From Hysterangium stoloniferum (taxonomy: Eukaryota > Basidiomycota > Agaricomycetes > Hysterangiales > Hysterangiaceae), in NCBI GenBank assembly GCA_015178975.1, contig WHVD01000151.1, positions 62,001 to 126,000 of the forward strand: a stretch of 64,000 nucleotides of DNA, read 5' to 3'. The notes under the pieces were generated by a model. The model was not told the origin of the DNA and searched no databases. It saw only the letters and a program-made list of their open reading frames with translations. Position numbers and translations under genes: made by a program. Below, in pieces: positions 11,445 to 24,460 of this stretch (its first letter is position 1; every line of letters starts with the position of its first letter).

Positions 11445-11905
11445 TGTTATGTATTTTTAACTTTTTTCCGATTTTTAAACAATTTCCCCTAACAAATTGC
11501 GAAAACAAATATTCAAATGTATTTATATTGCAACGATAAAATTGTACAATATTTGTTTGATTTATCTTGAATTTATACAATTTACTTTGTATTTTTATCT
11601 AATAAATTGAGCAAGTTATTGAATTTCTACTTTTTATTCTTTTTTGATTAATCTGTTGGCGACTCAGCGCTTATTCACAATGCGCGAGTAATCATATGAT
11701 ATTCACATGACATTTCAAACTCCGACACCGACAAAATGCGATGTGAAATAATCACGCATAATCAAGGTAATATATATATATATTTATATTATTATAATAA
11801 AATATTATATTTATAACTAACTAAAAATAAATATAATAAATATAATAATATAAAGACGGCCACCTGTGTTTATTATACGGCATGCGGGAAACTCCTCACA
11901 ATGAG

Positions 11906-12548
11906 TGTGAAGAGTCGATAGATTCTGACCATTCAATATACGAAGAATAGTGTTTATTCAACTACTATTAGCAGGTATTGACTGTACAGTACAATACCAT
12001 AGATTACTAGACTGGCAGTACTAGTAAGGAGACATGCTATGCGTCACAAGAGCAACTGTACAGTTGCTCTTGACGGTTAGAATGAAAGAAGGAAAGAGTT
12101 GACCTTCACAGTACAGCTCGTAGCTAGACGGAAGATAGATAATCAACGAGAAGCTGAATATCTAAAGTAAAGAAATAGTAGCACGAGTCGACTATAGTGT
12201 TGACGAGCGCAAAGACCTTAGAGGGGAACTCGACCTTCGCGGTTCGAGTTCAAAGTACGTCAGTATGCGAGAGAACACTACCTTTATAGGTAGTTGAGAT
12301 GTTACCCTTGACACCTCTCGCTATTCGACGTCTGGGTCGTTTACGAGGTGGTGTCTGCTGGGTAAAAAGTGTCTATCGTTTGGCACTGAGAGCGCCCATA
12401 CGTATACACAAAGCTTCGAACTACAAAATAAGGGTATGCTCGAAATATAGAAAGAATGTAAATGAAGAGAATAAAAGGTAAATAATAAAGTACTATAATC
12501 CAACTATTATTCCTTAGTCCAATTATGCATATATGCATACCCTTCACA
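11906..12548 (-). mobile_element. 3' LTR of element E (643 bp)
   Basis: Bounded by TGTGAAGAGTC and ACCCTTCACA on the plus strand; it matches 23119-24439 once the insert there is removed. The adjacent minus-strand AACTGGGGGGCAC (12549-12561) serves as the polypurine tract. Confidence 0.9.
12047..12072. repeat. 26-bp perfect palindrome in the E-type LTR
   Basis: The arms are CAAGAGCAACTGT and its exact complement. The palindrome is kept at 23948-23973 and, with changes, at about 20628-20653 and 59940-59965. It could form a cruciform or bind a dimeric factor. Confidence 0.8.
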
Positions 12549-12573
12549 GTGCCCCCCAGTTCGAAGGGATGTG

Positions 12574-14688
12574 CTATACAAGGTGTCGAAGAGCATCTGG
12601 GATGCTGCCCCAAGCTTCCTGTGAGGATCCCCCAAGGTCCAAAATGATGTTTCCCCATCATTCCCTTTTTACTCTGAAAGATTCGGCTATTCTCGCCCGA
12701 GCCAAATCACTAGAATTCCTGGACAAGGAGTCGGCCCATCGTCTGTAGGCTTTCTCTCTGCAATGAATGACTGCGCGGACACTAACTGGTGGAGCGGAAA
12801 TCTGCACGAGAAGAGGAGCATTGGGGAGGGGAAATGAAGACGCGGGTAGCAGGGCAGGAACATGTGGCTGCGTGGTGGTCTCTGTGGGAGGCGTCAGGAC
12901 GAGGGCCTCGAGTAAATCTACTAAGCCAGCAATAGAGAGGACACTCGCTGAGTCTGGGGGCAGACGGTGAAGCTCCACTATGATGTGCCAGAATATAGAG
13001 AGTTTAATCTCCTGTGCTGCTCGCGCAAAGTTCTTCCCCTCTGCAAGATCCTCGAAGGAGAGATAGAAATCCTCCATTATCTCCGACAACGGAGCCAGAC
13101 TGCGACAACCCTTAAGGCTCCCTTGAAGGACCGGTTGCTGAAGTACCGGCACGAGCTGTGATAGCACCCTTCTGACAGGAAACTGTTCGGAAGGGTAGTT
13201 GACAGCTACTCGCATCCAGAAAGTTGTGGATACGGGTTCAGTGGGGGGAAGCGGGCTGTCGAGGACGGGAATAGGGGATTGTTCTCGGAGGGGAGTGGTG
13301 GCTTTCTGCATCTCCTTTGCCTTTCTGCTTGCCATGGGAACGATGACGTCCGGTGTAGGAGGGTCCAAATCAACATCCATTCGCTCTGGTGGAAGGTCCT
13401 GGATAGGGCTACCTAAGGACACGCAATATGAATACGGAGAGTCGGGAGGGATACCCGGTGACGGTGGAAGTGGGGTCGGGACTGGTATAGCTTTTGGGGA
13501 GGGAGAGAGACGAGGCACCCGAATCGGGGCTGAGGGAGTGTGTGCCGGAAGAAGGATGGGAAGGGCCTCCACGTTGGTGAAAGGCATGGGACTGGAATCG
13601 GGGAAGGTTCGCGTTGGGCTGAGGGAGTGTGTGCCGGGTGAAGGATGGGAGGGGGCCTCGACATCCTAAGTGAAGTTGGGACCGGTACAGCGTTTGGGGA
13701 GGGAGGTAGATGAGGCGTTAAAATCGGGGCTGAGGGAGTGTGTGTAGGGTGAATGATGGGAAGGGGCCTCGATGTTGGCGAAAGATGTGGGACCAGAACT
13801 GTGGAAGGTTCACATTCCAGTGACTGTTGACTAGGGCAGTGACCCCTCCATACTCTGGATGACGGTCTCCGTGTTTGTCTTTGGTTGGGGTCGCTGGTTA
13901 CGAAGCAAACTTTTGATGGGAGAAGGAACCCTTCATGGCAATCCTCTCCCAGATATCGGATGCTATACACACCATTCCTGTTCTCATCTTCCTCCTCATC
14001 CTCATCCGAGGAAAAATCAATTGGTCCCCTATGGTATCCCTTTTCTCGCTGGGGCAACGTTTGACCGTCCCCTCGGGTAAGAACTATTCATTGCAACTTA
14101 ATGCGTCAAAGTAGTTCCCAGTCATAAAAGATGGTACCCTCCTTCTCCTTCCAGCTCTTGGTTCCCGTCATCCTAATGCAAGGCGTCCCACCCTCACTAT
14201 CATCGGTCTCCACGAAGTCGGCCCATTTCTCTCCAGGGGGGGAAGGATCGGCGCGGAAGCTCTGTTTCCGAATTGCACTCTGTACTCATGCCGCTGTCTC
14301 TTGGAGGGGACTCCTCTTGCTCTCCTCACCTCCTGTTGACTTCTATACTCAGCGCGCCTTTCTCTTTTGCGGGTGAGCCTCCTTGCGTTGTGTTCTTCCA
14401 TAAACATTTCCTGCTTCCGCATAATAGCAGCGACTTCCTCTGATGACGGTCTGATGGAGGGCCCTAACGGCTTGCTCCAATCCGTACCGGTATTTCCCCC
14501 CGGCTCATCACCAAAGGAGAAAGTCGACAGGGGGTTGATTCTTGGGTACCCCGATTGCTCTCGACATTGTCTGTACGAGGCATGCGGGTGATGAATCCCC
14601 CGCCGGTCGTGGATGTACTGGCTGTTGGGGCTCACGGGACCTTTTTGAAATTAGGGAGGACTTGCTTGTTTTGTTGGAAAGGGAGCAT
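12574..14688 (-). pseudogene. accessory gene (third ORF) of element E, broken
   Basis: This gene lies downstream of pol on the same strand. The start at 14688 is chosen because it aligns with the start in element B (both begin ML and reach PNFK within about 15 residues). Conserved blocks in order: a basic, probably helical region (RKRERR..EY); FYDW; an acidic FSSDEDEEED; YLG.DCHEGFLLP followed by TSDPNQR; a long proline-rich stretch; SPYS.CVSLGSPIQ with MDVD; a domain with WMRVAVNYPSE and DFYLSFEDLAEG; and a tail with LGGSSQ..WG. In E it is broken by a TGA a few codons after the start, a slip in the G/C run near 14236-14242, a stop near 12658 and other shifts. The function is unknown; no enzyme motif, signal peptide or membrane segment is visible. 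Confidence 0.7.
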
Positions 14689-14792
14689 TATAGCACAATA
14701 AAGTGGTGAAGTTGAAGATAGAGGGAAGGGCTGTAGATAGGTGAAGGACGTGGTATGAAAGATAAAGAAAATTTATGCAAATTTACGTGTAC

Positions 14793-14829
14793 TTTTTTAT
14801 ATATATTGAATTGAAACTCCGCTCGGTTG
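14793..14829 (-). promoter_or_regulatory. putative promoter of the accessory gene in E
   Basis: On the minus strand a GC-rich box CCGAGCGGAG (about 14826-14817) is followed by TATATATAAAA (about 14805-14795) and then ACGTAAATT, about 110 bp before the start codon. The same three blocks in the same order occur in element B (32453-32415). Confidence 0.6.
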
Positions 14830-15045
14830 GTCGTTAAATAAAATTCATTAATTGTGGCTGGGTTTTGGGTAAATGTGTCCGCTGCCAATTAGTGGTTGTC
14901 CCAATCGACCAGAGGGATAGAAAAATGAAAGAGAATAAAAGCCAGTGAGATGGCTCGCTGAATGACTGAGATATTTCTGAAAGGAAGTTACGAAAGAGAT
15001 GGAATAAATGATAGAATAGATGATTCCTTGAGCGCATATATCCCG

Positions 15046-18000
15046 TTAAATTTTGAACAGCACCTTGTATGCCCTCAGAAGTGCCGGAACATTTCTGAGG
15101 TCAGTGCTGCTTAACCATGAATCCTCTTCGGGTCCATAACCTTTCCAGCGCACCCTAAATAGCAGACGATTTTGCTGTTTTCTATGTCCAACAATAGCTT
15201 CGACTTCATATTCTTCATGATCTGATTTCAACTCTCTTAGGTTCTCAAGTTGGGGTCTTGGACCTAGGCTTGGAGGAGAGGGTTGATATTTCCGCAGATG
15301 ATCCCGATTAATGACTGGATGCATTGGATACTCCGGGGGAATCTTAAGCCTAAATACTTGAGAGTTCAATTTCTCAAGGACCTCGAATGGTCCAATCCGT
15401 CTTTGTATTAGTTTCTTCCCCGTTCCCTTGACTTCCACCAGTTCGAGGGAGTGGGGTTCACCAATACAAAGTCTCCCTCGGAGATATCTTCTACAGGTCT
15501 TTGCTTCTTGTTATACGCTCGTGCTTGAATCTCTTGGGCTCGAGTGATTGAATCCCACGCCATCTGCCGATGATTTTCTAGCTCGAGGATCCATTGGTCG
15601 GCCATAGGGCTGTCTGATAGTTCTCTAGGAACTAGGGGTTCGTCACCTCCTCGAACTCGAGACATTCCTCTTGGGAGGTATCCCATTAATAAGAAGGCCG
15701 GGGTGTAGTTTGTGGAACTGTGAACAGTCGAGTTGTATGCGTGAACAACTACCTCAATCCACTGGGACCAGCTTTCCTTAGCAGAAGCACAATAGGCTCG
15801 AAGCATCTGTTCTATGGTCGCATTCATATTCTCCGTTTGCCCATCCGTTTGAGGATGATGAGCCGAAGATACTGCAAGGGTGGTACCAGAGATCTTACAG
15901 ACTTCCTGCCAAAACCTGCAGGTCCATCTCTTATCCCGGTCACAGATTATTCGAGAGGGCAGTCCGAAGGGGCTTGCCACCTGTTTGACAAATACTCGTG
16001 CGAATCCTTCAGCCGTAAGGTTCAAAAAGGTAGGTATTGTAATAGCGTAACACGTCAATTTATCAACGGCGACGAAGACTGCGGAATATGAATCCTTTCC
16101 TGAGTCGGGTAGTCCCGTGATTAAGTCCATAGAAACTACCTTGAATGGCCTAAAAGGTACATCAGCCGGTCTGAGGGCTCCTTGATGAGTGGTGCGATCG
16201 ACTTTGGTTTTTTGGCAGATGTCGCAGGTACGCGCGTATGACACGCAATCTTGTAGCATTTTTGGCCAAAAGAACCGGTCTTTCATCAGGTTGAACAACC
16301 GCTGGCCTCCGGCGTGTGCTCCCTCAAAAGGGTTATCATGTACCAACCTTAACATCGAGTTAATCATGGTTCTGGGTACACAGACTCAACTTTTCCAGTC
16401 TGAGTCATGAAAGTACAGGAGTCGGTTTGCTCCCACGAAGTAGTGAGAAGGAGTAACAACCACATTGGGTGAAGGGGTATCTAGAGCGTAGAGATTCCTG
16501 AAAACGGGGTCCTTTGAATAACCCTCTAGAAATTTCTTTATATATCCCTCCTCGATGCTGATTAGTAGCTGAGGATGATGCAATGCGAAGTCAGACTCGT
16601 CTTCCTGGTCGTTCCTTACTGCGTTATGAGAATCCCATTCTGACTGTCGGACCTTTTGAGTTACTCCGAAAGGTTCCATAGAATCTAGTATGGTAGAGAA
16701 GACCGCCTTCTTAGCAGGTTCGTCCTTCCATAGTTTTTCCTCAGTACTCTTGTCCAGAGAGGTCGAGGTGATAGCTTGAAAGTCATCTCTAATAGGGCTC
16801 ACGAAGGCTGGTACCCGAGGGAGTCTGGACAGTGGGTCCACGTTGCTGTGAACTCTCCCTGCTCGATGCAAAATCTCGAGACCTGGAAATGCAGCGTATA
16901 TCGCCCCCCATGCGGCTAGTCGACGATTAGTGTTCTCGCAAGATCTAGCCCATTGCAGAGCTGCATGGTCCGTAATGAGCAGAACATGTTCACCTTCAAT
17001 GAAAGGTTGGAAGTGGACTAGTCCCTCCTTTGCTGCTAACGCTTCCCGTTCAGTAGCAGAATAGTTATGTTCAGCGCTTTTCAGTGTGCGACTCCAATAT
17101 GCAATGACTCGTTCAACAGTAACTTCGGTCGCCTCAAAAGTGGGTCCCCACGAATCCAACCACTCAATCTCGGGCTGTTTGGTTTTGTACCGATGAACAA
17201 AGGATGGCACATCCTGCGCACGGTCAAAAGCTAACTTGGCTTGGGCATAGATTTTAGTGTCCACTAAGTCTCCTAAAGCCATCTTCTGGACTTGTTGGAG
17301 ACAACAACCCAAGGCAAAATCCGAAGCGTCCGTATACAATCGATAGGGCATCCCACTAACAGGATGTCCCAGCACTGGAGCTGATCCTAATGTGGTTTTA
17401 ACATCCTCATAAGCTCGGACATGTTCAGCGGTCCACGTCCAGGGTGTTCCCTTTTTTAGGAGCGAGAATAAAGGGGACACCATCCATGAATAGAATGGTA
17501 TATACGCTGAAAAGTAAAGGACCATTCCAAGGAACCGTTGTAGTTCAGAAACCTTAGTGGGTGGGGCCAGTTCCAATATAGCGTGAACTTTTTCTTGGTG
17601 GGTTGGAAAACCCAACCTGGATACTTTATGACCCAACAACAAGATCGAATTATATCCGATAAAACATTTCTTGGGAGAGAGAGTGATACCGGCCGAAGCG
17701 ATAGCACCAAGCACCTGATTCAGGTGAAGCAAATGATCATCCCAGTTCTTAGAGAATATGACTATGTCATCGATGTAGACTAAACAAAAAATCCACAAGT
17801 AGGGTGCTAAAACTGTTTGCATGACACGCTGAAATGTGGAGGGGCCGCTTCTGAGCCCGAACGGCATCCTTTTAAATTGCCACAGCCCTCTATGGGATCT
17901 GAAGGCTGTTTTGGGCTTATCGTCCTCCAACATTTCTAATTGAGTAAACCCAGCTAGTGCATCGAAAGAAGAAAGAACATTTGATCCCGACAGCGCCTGC

Positions 18001-19373
18001 ATGATCTCCGATTCACGTGGTAAAGGGAATTCGTCTGGAACAGTGAGATGATTAAGTTTCCGATAGTCGATGACCACCCGTGGTTTACCATTGCGATATA
18101 CTACAAAGGCTGGCACTCCCCAGGGGCTTTTACATGGCTCAATGACACCCTGTTCGAACCAGGTATCCATTTGCTCATCTATAACTCTCCTATTGGCAGG
18201 GGACGAAGGGAACATAGGCATGGATATGGGCTGGGCTCCCTCTTTCAAGGGGACAGGGACTCTAAATTCCACTTGCCCTAACCATCCGTCGACTCCGAAA
18301 GCCTTAATGTTCTCAGTCAAAACTGATCTGAGATGTGGCAGGACCTCCGTTGGTATATCTGGTCCCAAATTGACTAACTTGTGAAGATCCTCTGAGGTAA
18401 ATTTCTCATTATCAGCCACTGCAGCCATCTTAGGACCAGGCAGTTCGAAATCGTCCGCAATCTCTGTTTCAACAGGTGGCTTAGGCCTCTCTGAGGCGAC
18501 TTGATGGTCCTCCTCAAGTTGAGAGAGACTTTCGATAAGGTGTGCAATCTTGGTCACACCTGCTACCATTAAACCTTTCTCCTCAAGTGACCTGGGCTTG
18601 TGAGCCCAACGAGCGGGGTCATGAATTATCCCTATTGTCTCCCCTCGTCGGATAGTCTTAGGGGTTAGCGATGGATTGGCTAAAGGTACTGCCACACTAT
18701 TCCTTGAAATTGCCGTGATTGGTGTGGCTAATATCGAACCATCCTCGTTTTGCAATACAATTCCTTCAACAATCCATTCCTCGCCCTTTAGATCTTCAAC
18801 AAAAATAGGCACTAGTCTGGCTGACTCTGGATTGATAGTGCAATCCTCCAAGGCTCGCACGACTCTTTCAGTATGCACACCTTTATCGGGGAGAGAGGTG
18901 AGCTTGGGTTGCTCCTTCTCATGCTTCCCGAAAGGGGCCTTATTGACAGTGAAGGTCAAAGGTTGAGATTCCTTAGAAGAACTGGCTGGAATAAAACCCT
19001 GTCATCCCGGGAGGATAAGTCTAGATCCCAACGGCTGATCTCTTAGAGTACCGATTTCGTAATTAATATGGAAATCCTCTCCTAAAAGAATTGGCACCGT
19101 CATTCCTCTAACGACATAAGTTTCCGCCGCGAACTTCAGTAACGTTCCACTGTCATCCTCCAGGTAAATAGGAATATTAACATATCCGATAACCTTAGCG
19201 TTACCCGTGAGCTGGATTAGACGCAACTTGAGTCCTTGTTTCAACTTATATATGCCCTGCAGCTCCTTGTAGAATTCCTCCGATATAAGGGAGAGATCCA
19301 CTCCCATGTCCATTCGAATTTTAACGTGTTCGGGTGAATCGGGAGTTCCTACATGACCGAAAACATGGAGCAC
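15046..19373 (-). pseudogene. pol of element E (protease, RT, RNase H, integrase, chromodomain)
   Basis: Four blocks in order. Protease 19373-19002 has MDMGVDLSLIS at the active site. RT and RNase H 18959-16386 have the YIDD polymerase motif and DASDFALG for RNase H. Integrase 16367-15408 has the HHCC zinc finger (H..H and CDICQ), MDLITG, CDRDKRW and HHPQTDGQTEN, so all three acidic catalytic residues are present. The chromodomain 15438-15046 contains VRWKGYGPEEDSW. The joins show how little breaks it: in-frame TGA codons at 19002 and 16386, and a one-base deletion near 15452. Without these it would be one frame of about 1,440 residues. It is about as long as fungal chromovirus pol usually is. 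Confidence 0.9.
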
Positions 19374-19381
19374 TGCAACTC

Positions 19382-22300
19382 CTATGCTAGAGTAACCACT
19401 GGAGGATCCCGTTTTCGATAAAGGATCGTAGTATCCTCCTTCATCAGACGACTGGGATGAGGGTATTGGATTCTAGGCCTCTTACTTTCCTTGCACAGGG
19501 ACAAGCTTACATTCCTGCACTCACTTTGGCAAGGAACATGCTTTGAAGGGGAATCCAATACTGGATCATTGTCACTGTCCTCCAAATCTGAGTCCTTGTA
19601 CGGTAGTAAGTCGGGGGGATTCCCGGGATCAAACGGGAAAGTGTCAACATCAGCTCCAGGTGAACAGAGCGAATTCGAGCTGATTTGTTCATGAGAATCT
19701 CCAGTCTGACGGTAGTTCTCGGTCAGGCCTTCAAGGTCCTGCCGATGAGCACTCAGCCAGTCTCCCTTTTCGAAGAAATCTGCAGCGAGTATGGATACAT
19801 AAACTTCAGATGGAAGAGCTTCACCAGTCATTCGATTTTCCTCCCTTACTAATTTGTCTCTGACTTGGGGCGCATAAATGGAAACAAAAGTCAATTCGTC
19901 ATCAGAGCTATTTACTTGTCCTTGTATAGATAGTCCATGAACCACTTCATATAACCCTTGCTCCTCAGCTTCCTCCAACATATCCTGTGCAGAGCATTTG
20001 TTGATAGAGACATAATGAGACATTTTGCCAGCTTGAGGGCAGTCTATCTTGAAATGCTCCAGACTTCTGCATATCCAACATTCCTTGGTGGGTTTGACCA
20101 CGCTCTGCTTGTTACTCCTCTCGAAGAACATTTTTCCGTGACACTTTCTGTAAAGGGTATGCATATATGCATACCTGGACTAAGGAATAATAGCCGGATT
20201 ATAGTACTTTATTATTTACCTTTTATTTTCTTTCTTTATATTCTTTCTATATTTCGAGCACACCTTGATTTTGTAGTTCGAAGCTTTGTGTATACGTATG
20301 GGCGCCCTCGGCGCCAAAAGAGACAGACAACTTTTACCCAGCAGACACCACCTCGTAACGACTCAGACGTCGAATAGCGAGAGGTGTCAAGGGTAGTATC
20401 TCAGCTACCATAAGAGTAGCATTCTCTAGTCTACTAATAGCCTTTTGGACTCGAACCGCTAAGGTCGAGTTCCGCCTTCAAGACTTTGCGCTCGTCGACA
20501 CTGTAGTCGACTCGCACTACTATTACTCTATCCTAGATACTCAGTCTTTAGCTGAGTATCTTACTTATTTCTAGCTACTAGTTGTACCGTAAAAGGTCAA
20601 CTCATTATCTTACTGTTCTAAGCCGTCATGAGCAACTATACAGTTGCTCTTGAGGCGTGCAGTGCGTTCTTACACTAGTACTAACAGTCTAGTAGTCTAT
20701 AGTATTGTACTGACAGTCAATACTCTCTAATAGTAGTTGAATAAACACTATTCTTCGTATATTGAGCGGTCAGAATCTAACGACTCTTCACACTTTCCCT
20801 GCGTTGGATTAGCGACATCAGGGACGATCCTTCTCGTCGAGCCTCTCTCGTTAGTCTCACTAACGAGAACCTGGTTAGGTGAAGAGAAGTTGTCGGTGAC
20901 TCTAAAATCCACTTCCTGACCCTCTGCTAACATTACGCGTGGTCTCTGGAACCTGTAACATTCCCGGTGTGTTTGGACCCAAGCATTAATCAGAGCTTCT
21001 TGCAGGTTATTAGCATGAGTCTGCAAACTCATGATATCGTCAATGGGTTGTCCTTGAAGAAGGTAGAGCCATTCCGTAGGCAGCGTGAGAATGAGTCTGC
21101 ATGTCTCATCTCCTCTGTCCTGGTGGAACCCGTACAGAAAATGATAGAGTTTAACTCTCCGTTGGATATAGTGGATGGGTGTCTCACGATCGTGACCAAC
21201 TTGTCGAAATTTCATGGCTTCCATTATAAGGCCAAGGATTCACGCCAGTGAGTTCCAAGCAATCCTTCCACAATGCCCCAGAGAAATGACCCATGAGATT
21301 GACTGAATTCAGTACGATGCTCACGGTCTAGGGTGCTCCACCAGACCTTAGCGTTTCCCGTAAGTCGTCTTGGCAGAGCAAGTCCTAACATCACACTCAA
21401 AGAGTCTGATATCTCCGCAAGACTCATGATGTCCATGATATAGTCCAAGGCCTTGGATTGGGCTCCATCGTATTCGGGGAGGTCAGACCATTTGATCTTG
21501 AGGTCGCTGGTGTTAAGAGTAATCTTCTTGTCCTTAGGTAAGTCATCAATAAGCGTGCTCGCTTGAGACCGCATCGGAGTTCGAAAAGGGGTGTTAGGCA
21601 CTCTATGGTGGCGCTCTCCACGTCCTGAGTTCCCTCCTCGGTCTGAAGTGTTCGAACTCCCGGATGAATCACTAGGGGGTCCTCCTGATGGCAAGAAGGG
21701 ATTCGAAGTGATCGGCAGAGAATGGCGGGGACCGTCTGGATTCAGTGATCCTCAACCAGCAACTGGGCCAGCTATACCCTCAGTGAACGCTGTAGAGAAG
21801 GACGGTCGACCCTTGCTGGTGACTGATCGATTTCTGACAGTGGTCACTTCATTCCCGACGTTAGGGCTGTTGGGAACTCCCTCAAATGCGACGCGAGAGC
21901 GAGGATCTCCCTGAAAAGGTGTGGGACCAGATTCCATCGCGATTTGTCTCTCCATCTCCATCATGTTCAGGAGTCGACGCAGCTGAGGTTGATGAAAGGG
22001 AGCACAGACCTCAATCCTCTTTTTTTGAAGGCGTTCTATCACCTGCATCCTCAAGTCCAGCAGAAAGTCTTCCATTATCACAGGACAGTTGAGAGAAGAT
22101 AGGAAACGAGTATCTGGAGACCCATTTAGGTTGCGAACGAACGAATCAGTCGTGGAGATAGGCGAATTGGGGACCTGAATCGAGTCGTTATAGGGGAGGA
22201 GTACCTCTAAAACCATCTTATCGAGTCTTCTTTGATTTCGTTTCAGCTGACCCCTTAGAGTGAAGTGTGCAAACGGCAGATTTGGCATGACTCCATTGAG

Positions 22301-23041
22301 AGACTCCTCCAACATGCAGATGTACATGTACTGGTAGTCGACCTTAGGCACGACATGATCTCCGCCGAGCAGGACGTGCAGGATCTGCAACGCATCATCA
22401 TGCGTACGAAGTGCCTCAAGGAATAGAGAAAACACCTCCCGCTTGAGAATCCTTCTTCCTCCTTCCGTAGCAGTAGTCACCTCATTCGACCATTCGGGAA
22501 TCGATCGGGTCAAGTCCTCGAGGTTCCCTGGTCACGTGAATAAATCTCGCACTGATAAGATCGCTTGGTAACGACCCAACCAAACTGCTACAGTCACTGG
22601 TAAAATGGGATAATCCGTATTGTACTCCTCTACAAAGGGGGTAACCAGATCCTCGGAGATTCGATCGGTGTAGTACATATCCCATTGTACGTCGATGGGC
22701 TGAGCATAAATCATATGACCTCCGAGGAACTGCTTGAGGATAACCTGTCTCGGAGGGAACCTGAGAACAGGCAAGGGTGCTCGACCAGGCTCAACATTGG
22801 CTCCAGGGGCATTCAACTGCCCAGGTGATGAGCGTTCTTCAGGTGGGTCGGGTGGAATGTTCGTTGACGATTCCGCTACTACTCTGGAAGGATCCTCCAG
22901 AGGAGTTGATCCTTGGAGAGTCGATGAAGACTTCCTCAAAGTGACATTACGGGGTGGTTCCAAATTAGCGGATTTTTGACGAGGCATGGAGCTACTCGGA
23001 GCTGATGAAGACCTGGGTGTTTGGTTCTTGCCCGTAGTCAT
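19382..23041 (-). pseudogene. gag of element E, interrupted by a solo LTR
   Basis: The start is at 23041 (MTTGKNQTP, also found in B at 57470). N-terminal blocks: VILKQF, QPIDVQWDMYY and VAVWLGRYQAI. The middle carries LEESLNG, FTLRGQLKRNQRRLDK and a capsid-like SDLPEYDG..ALDYIMDIMSL. The C-terminal part, beyond the solo LTR (20149-20792), carries a CCHC zinc knuckle, CWICRSLEHFKIDC. There are frameshifts near 22520, 21720, 21224 and 19400. The solo LTR lies between two gag halves that align with uninterrupted B gag, with a 5-bp duplication. Confidence 0.85.
20149..20792 (+). mobile_element. solo LTR of E type inside E gag
   Basis: 644 bp, TGTAAAGGGTATGC to CGACTCTTCACA, in the opposite orientation to E. 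The target duplication CTTTC is at 20144-20148 and 20793-20797. No internal region remains, so it was left by recombination between two LTRs. Confidence 0.9.
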
Positions 23042-23099
23042 TCGCGTGTTCGGGTTTTAGTAGTCCAATAATAAGATCTTTCTTTGTAGGAAAAGAACG

Positions 23100-23117
23100 G
23101 TCCGGCCCGGATCACCA
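23100..23117 (-). other. primer-binding site of element E
   Basis: Minus strand TGGTGATCCGGGCCGGAC, one base after the LTR end. Nearly the same sequence follows the LTRs of G (8960-8978) and B (57528-57545). It starts TGG, as for a tRNA 3' CCA end; the tRNA is not identified. Confidence 0.6.
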
Positions 23118-23118
23118 C

Positions 23119-24439
23119 TGTGAAGAGTCGATAGATTCTGACCGTTCAATATACAAAGAATAGTGTTTATTCAACTACTATTAGCAGGTATTGACCGTAC
23201 AGTACAATACCGTAGATTACTAGACTGGCAGTACTAGTAAGGAGACACGCTATGGAGGATATCTGAAAACTATTAAGTATACCAAATTCTAATATACTCT
23301 AAAGGTCATTTAAACATCTGGGATGTGATTCAAACATAATTTGGTTTTTAAAACTTTCAAAAAGTTTTAAACTCTCTCATACATTACAAACTAAAGAATC
23401 TTTCTGGACACGAGTAGACAATAAAAAAAATTAGTAGTTTGAAACACTAATACTTTTAAAAAGTAGATACCTTTAGATAGTCCATTCCATGCATATGTAT
23501 ATCATTGGCACCTCTAAATACATATGTATTACTTTGGAATGGATCTGTCAATCTGAACAGATTTCTACTTGATTCAACATACCCAGAATATATAGGTAAT
23601 TTCACTTAATAAAGAAGGCCATAGGATGAAAAATTTCCAATGACATCTCATATATTTTACTAGGAAATAACTACATTACAGCTTTTAAAAGACAAAGTAC
23701 TAATAAAAGTATTAGTAGACATCTGTAAAAGGAAGGAAATTATATACAATAGAATTTGTTAAATAACTATGGGTTGTATAAGATGTAATATGGAGAACTA
23801 TTTCTGATGGTTGTTTTTTGATGATATAATTGTTTCAGAATAGATATCACTATTTAAAGATGGAGTTTTGTAAAAATAAGACTTTTATTAGTAAATATTT
23901 GAGATTATAGTAATTATAAACACCCTCCTATGCGTCACAAGAGCAACTGTACAGTTGCTCTTGACGGTTAGAATGAAAGAAGGAAAGAGTTGACCTTCAC
24001 GGTACAGCTCATAGCTAGACGCAAGATAGATAATCAACAAGAAGCTGAATATCTAAAGTAAAGAAATAGTAGCGCAAGTCGACTATAGTGTCGACGAGCG
24101 CAAAGACCTTAGAGGGGAACTCGACCTTCGCGGTTCGAGTTCAAAGTACGTTAGTATGCGAGAGAACACTACCTTTATAGGTAGTTGAGACATTACCCTT
24201 GACACCTCTCGCTATTCGACGTCTGGGTCGTTTACGAGGTGGTGTCTGCTGGGTAAAAAGTGTGTATCGTTTGGCGCCGAGAGCGCCCATACGTATACAC
24301 AAAGCTTCGAACTACAAAATAAGGGTATGCTCGAAATGTAGAAAGAATGTAAATGAAGAGAATAAAAGGTAAATAATAAAGTACTATAATCCAACTATTA
24401 TTCCTTAGTCCAATTATGCATATATGCATACCCTTCACA
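23119..24439 (-). mobile_element. 5' LTR of element E, with insert
   Basis: 1321 bp, of which 683 are a later insertion (23255-23937). The rest (633 bp after also removing one target copy) pairs with the 643-bp 3' LTR. Confidence 0.9.
23255..23937. mobile_element. 683-bp non-coding insert with 5-bp target duplication (MITE-like)
   Basis: Flanked by CTATG at 23250-23254 and 23938-23942; the uninterrupted site is seen in the sister LTR near 12040. It begins GAGGATATC and ends ACACCCTC, so only GAGG/CCTC pair at the very ends. It is AT-rich with no ORF. It matches nothing else in the window; it may be a non-autonomous DNA transposon. Confidence 0.6.
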
Positions 24440-24460
24440 ACGAGTGACAGCCGTCATAAC

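Larger units (their letters stand above)
11906..24439 (-). mobile_element. element E: 12.5-kb Ty3/gypsy chromovirus with accessory gene
   Basis: On the minus strand the order is 5' LTR (23119-24439), primer-binding site, gag, protease, reverse transcriptase, RNase H, integrase, chromodomain, accessory gene and 3' LTR (11906-12548). The target duplications are ATGAG (11901-11905) and ACGAG (24440-24444), which differ by one base, and the flanking C-family LTR resumes on the far side. It contains a solo LTR in gag and a MITE-like insert in the 5' LTR. Several stops and frameshifts make it non-functional. Confidence 0.9.

Noticed and set aside
13199-13669. Plus-strand 156-aa glycine-rich frame
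   Set aside because: It is the shadow of the proline-rich accessory gene on the minus strand.
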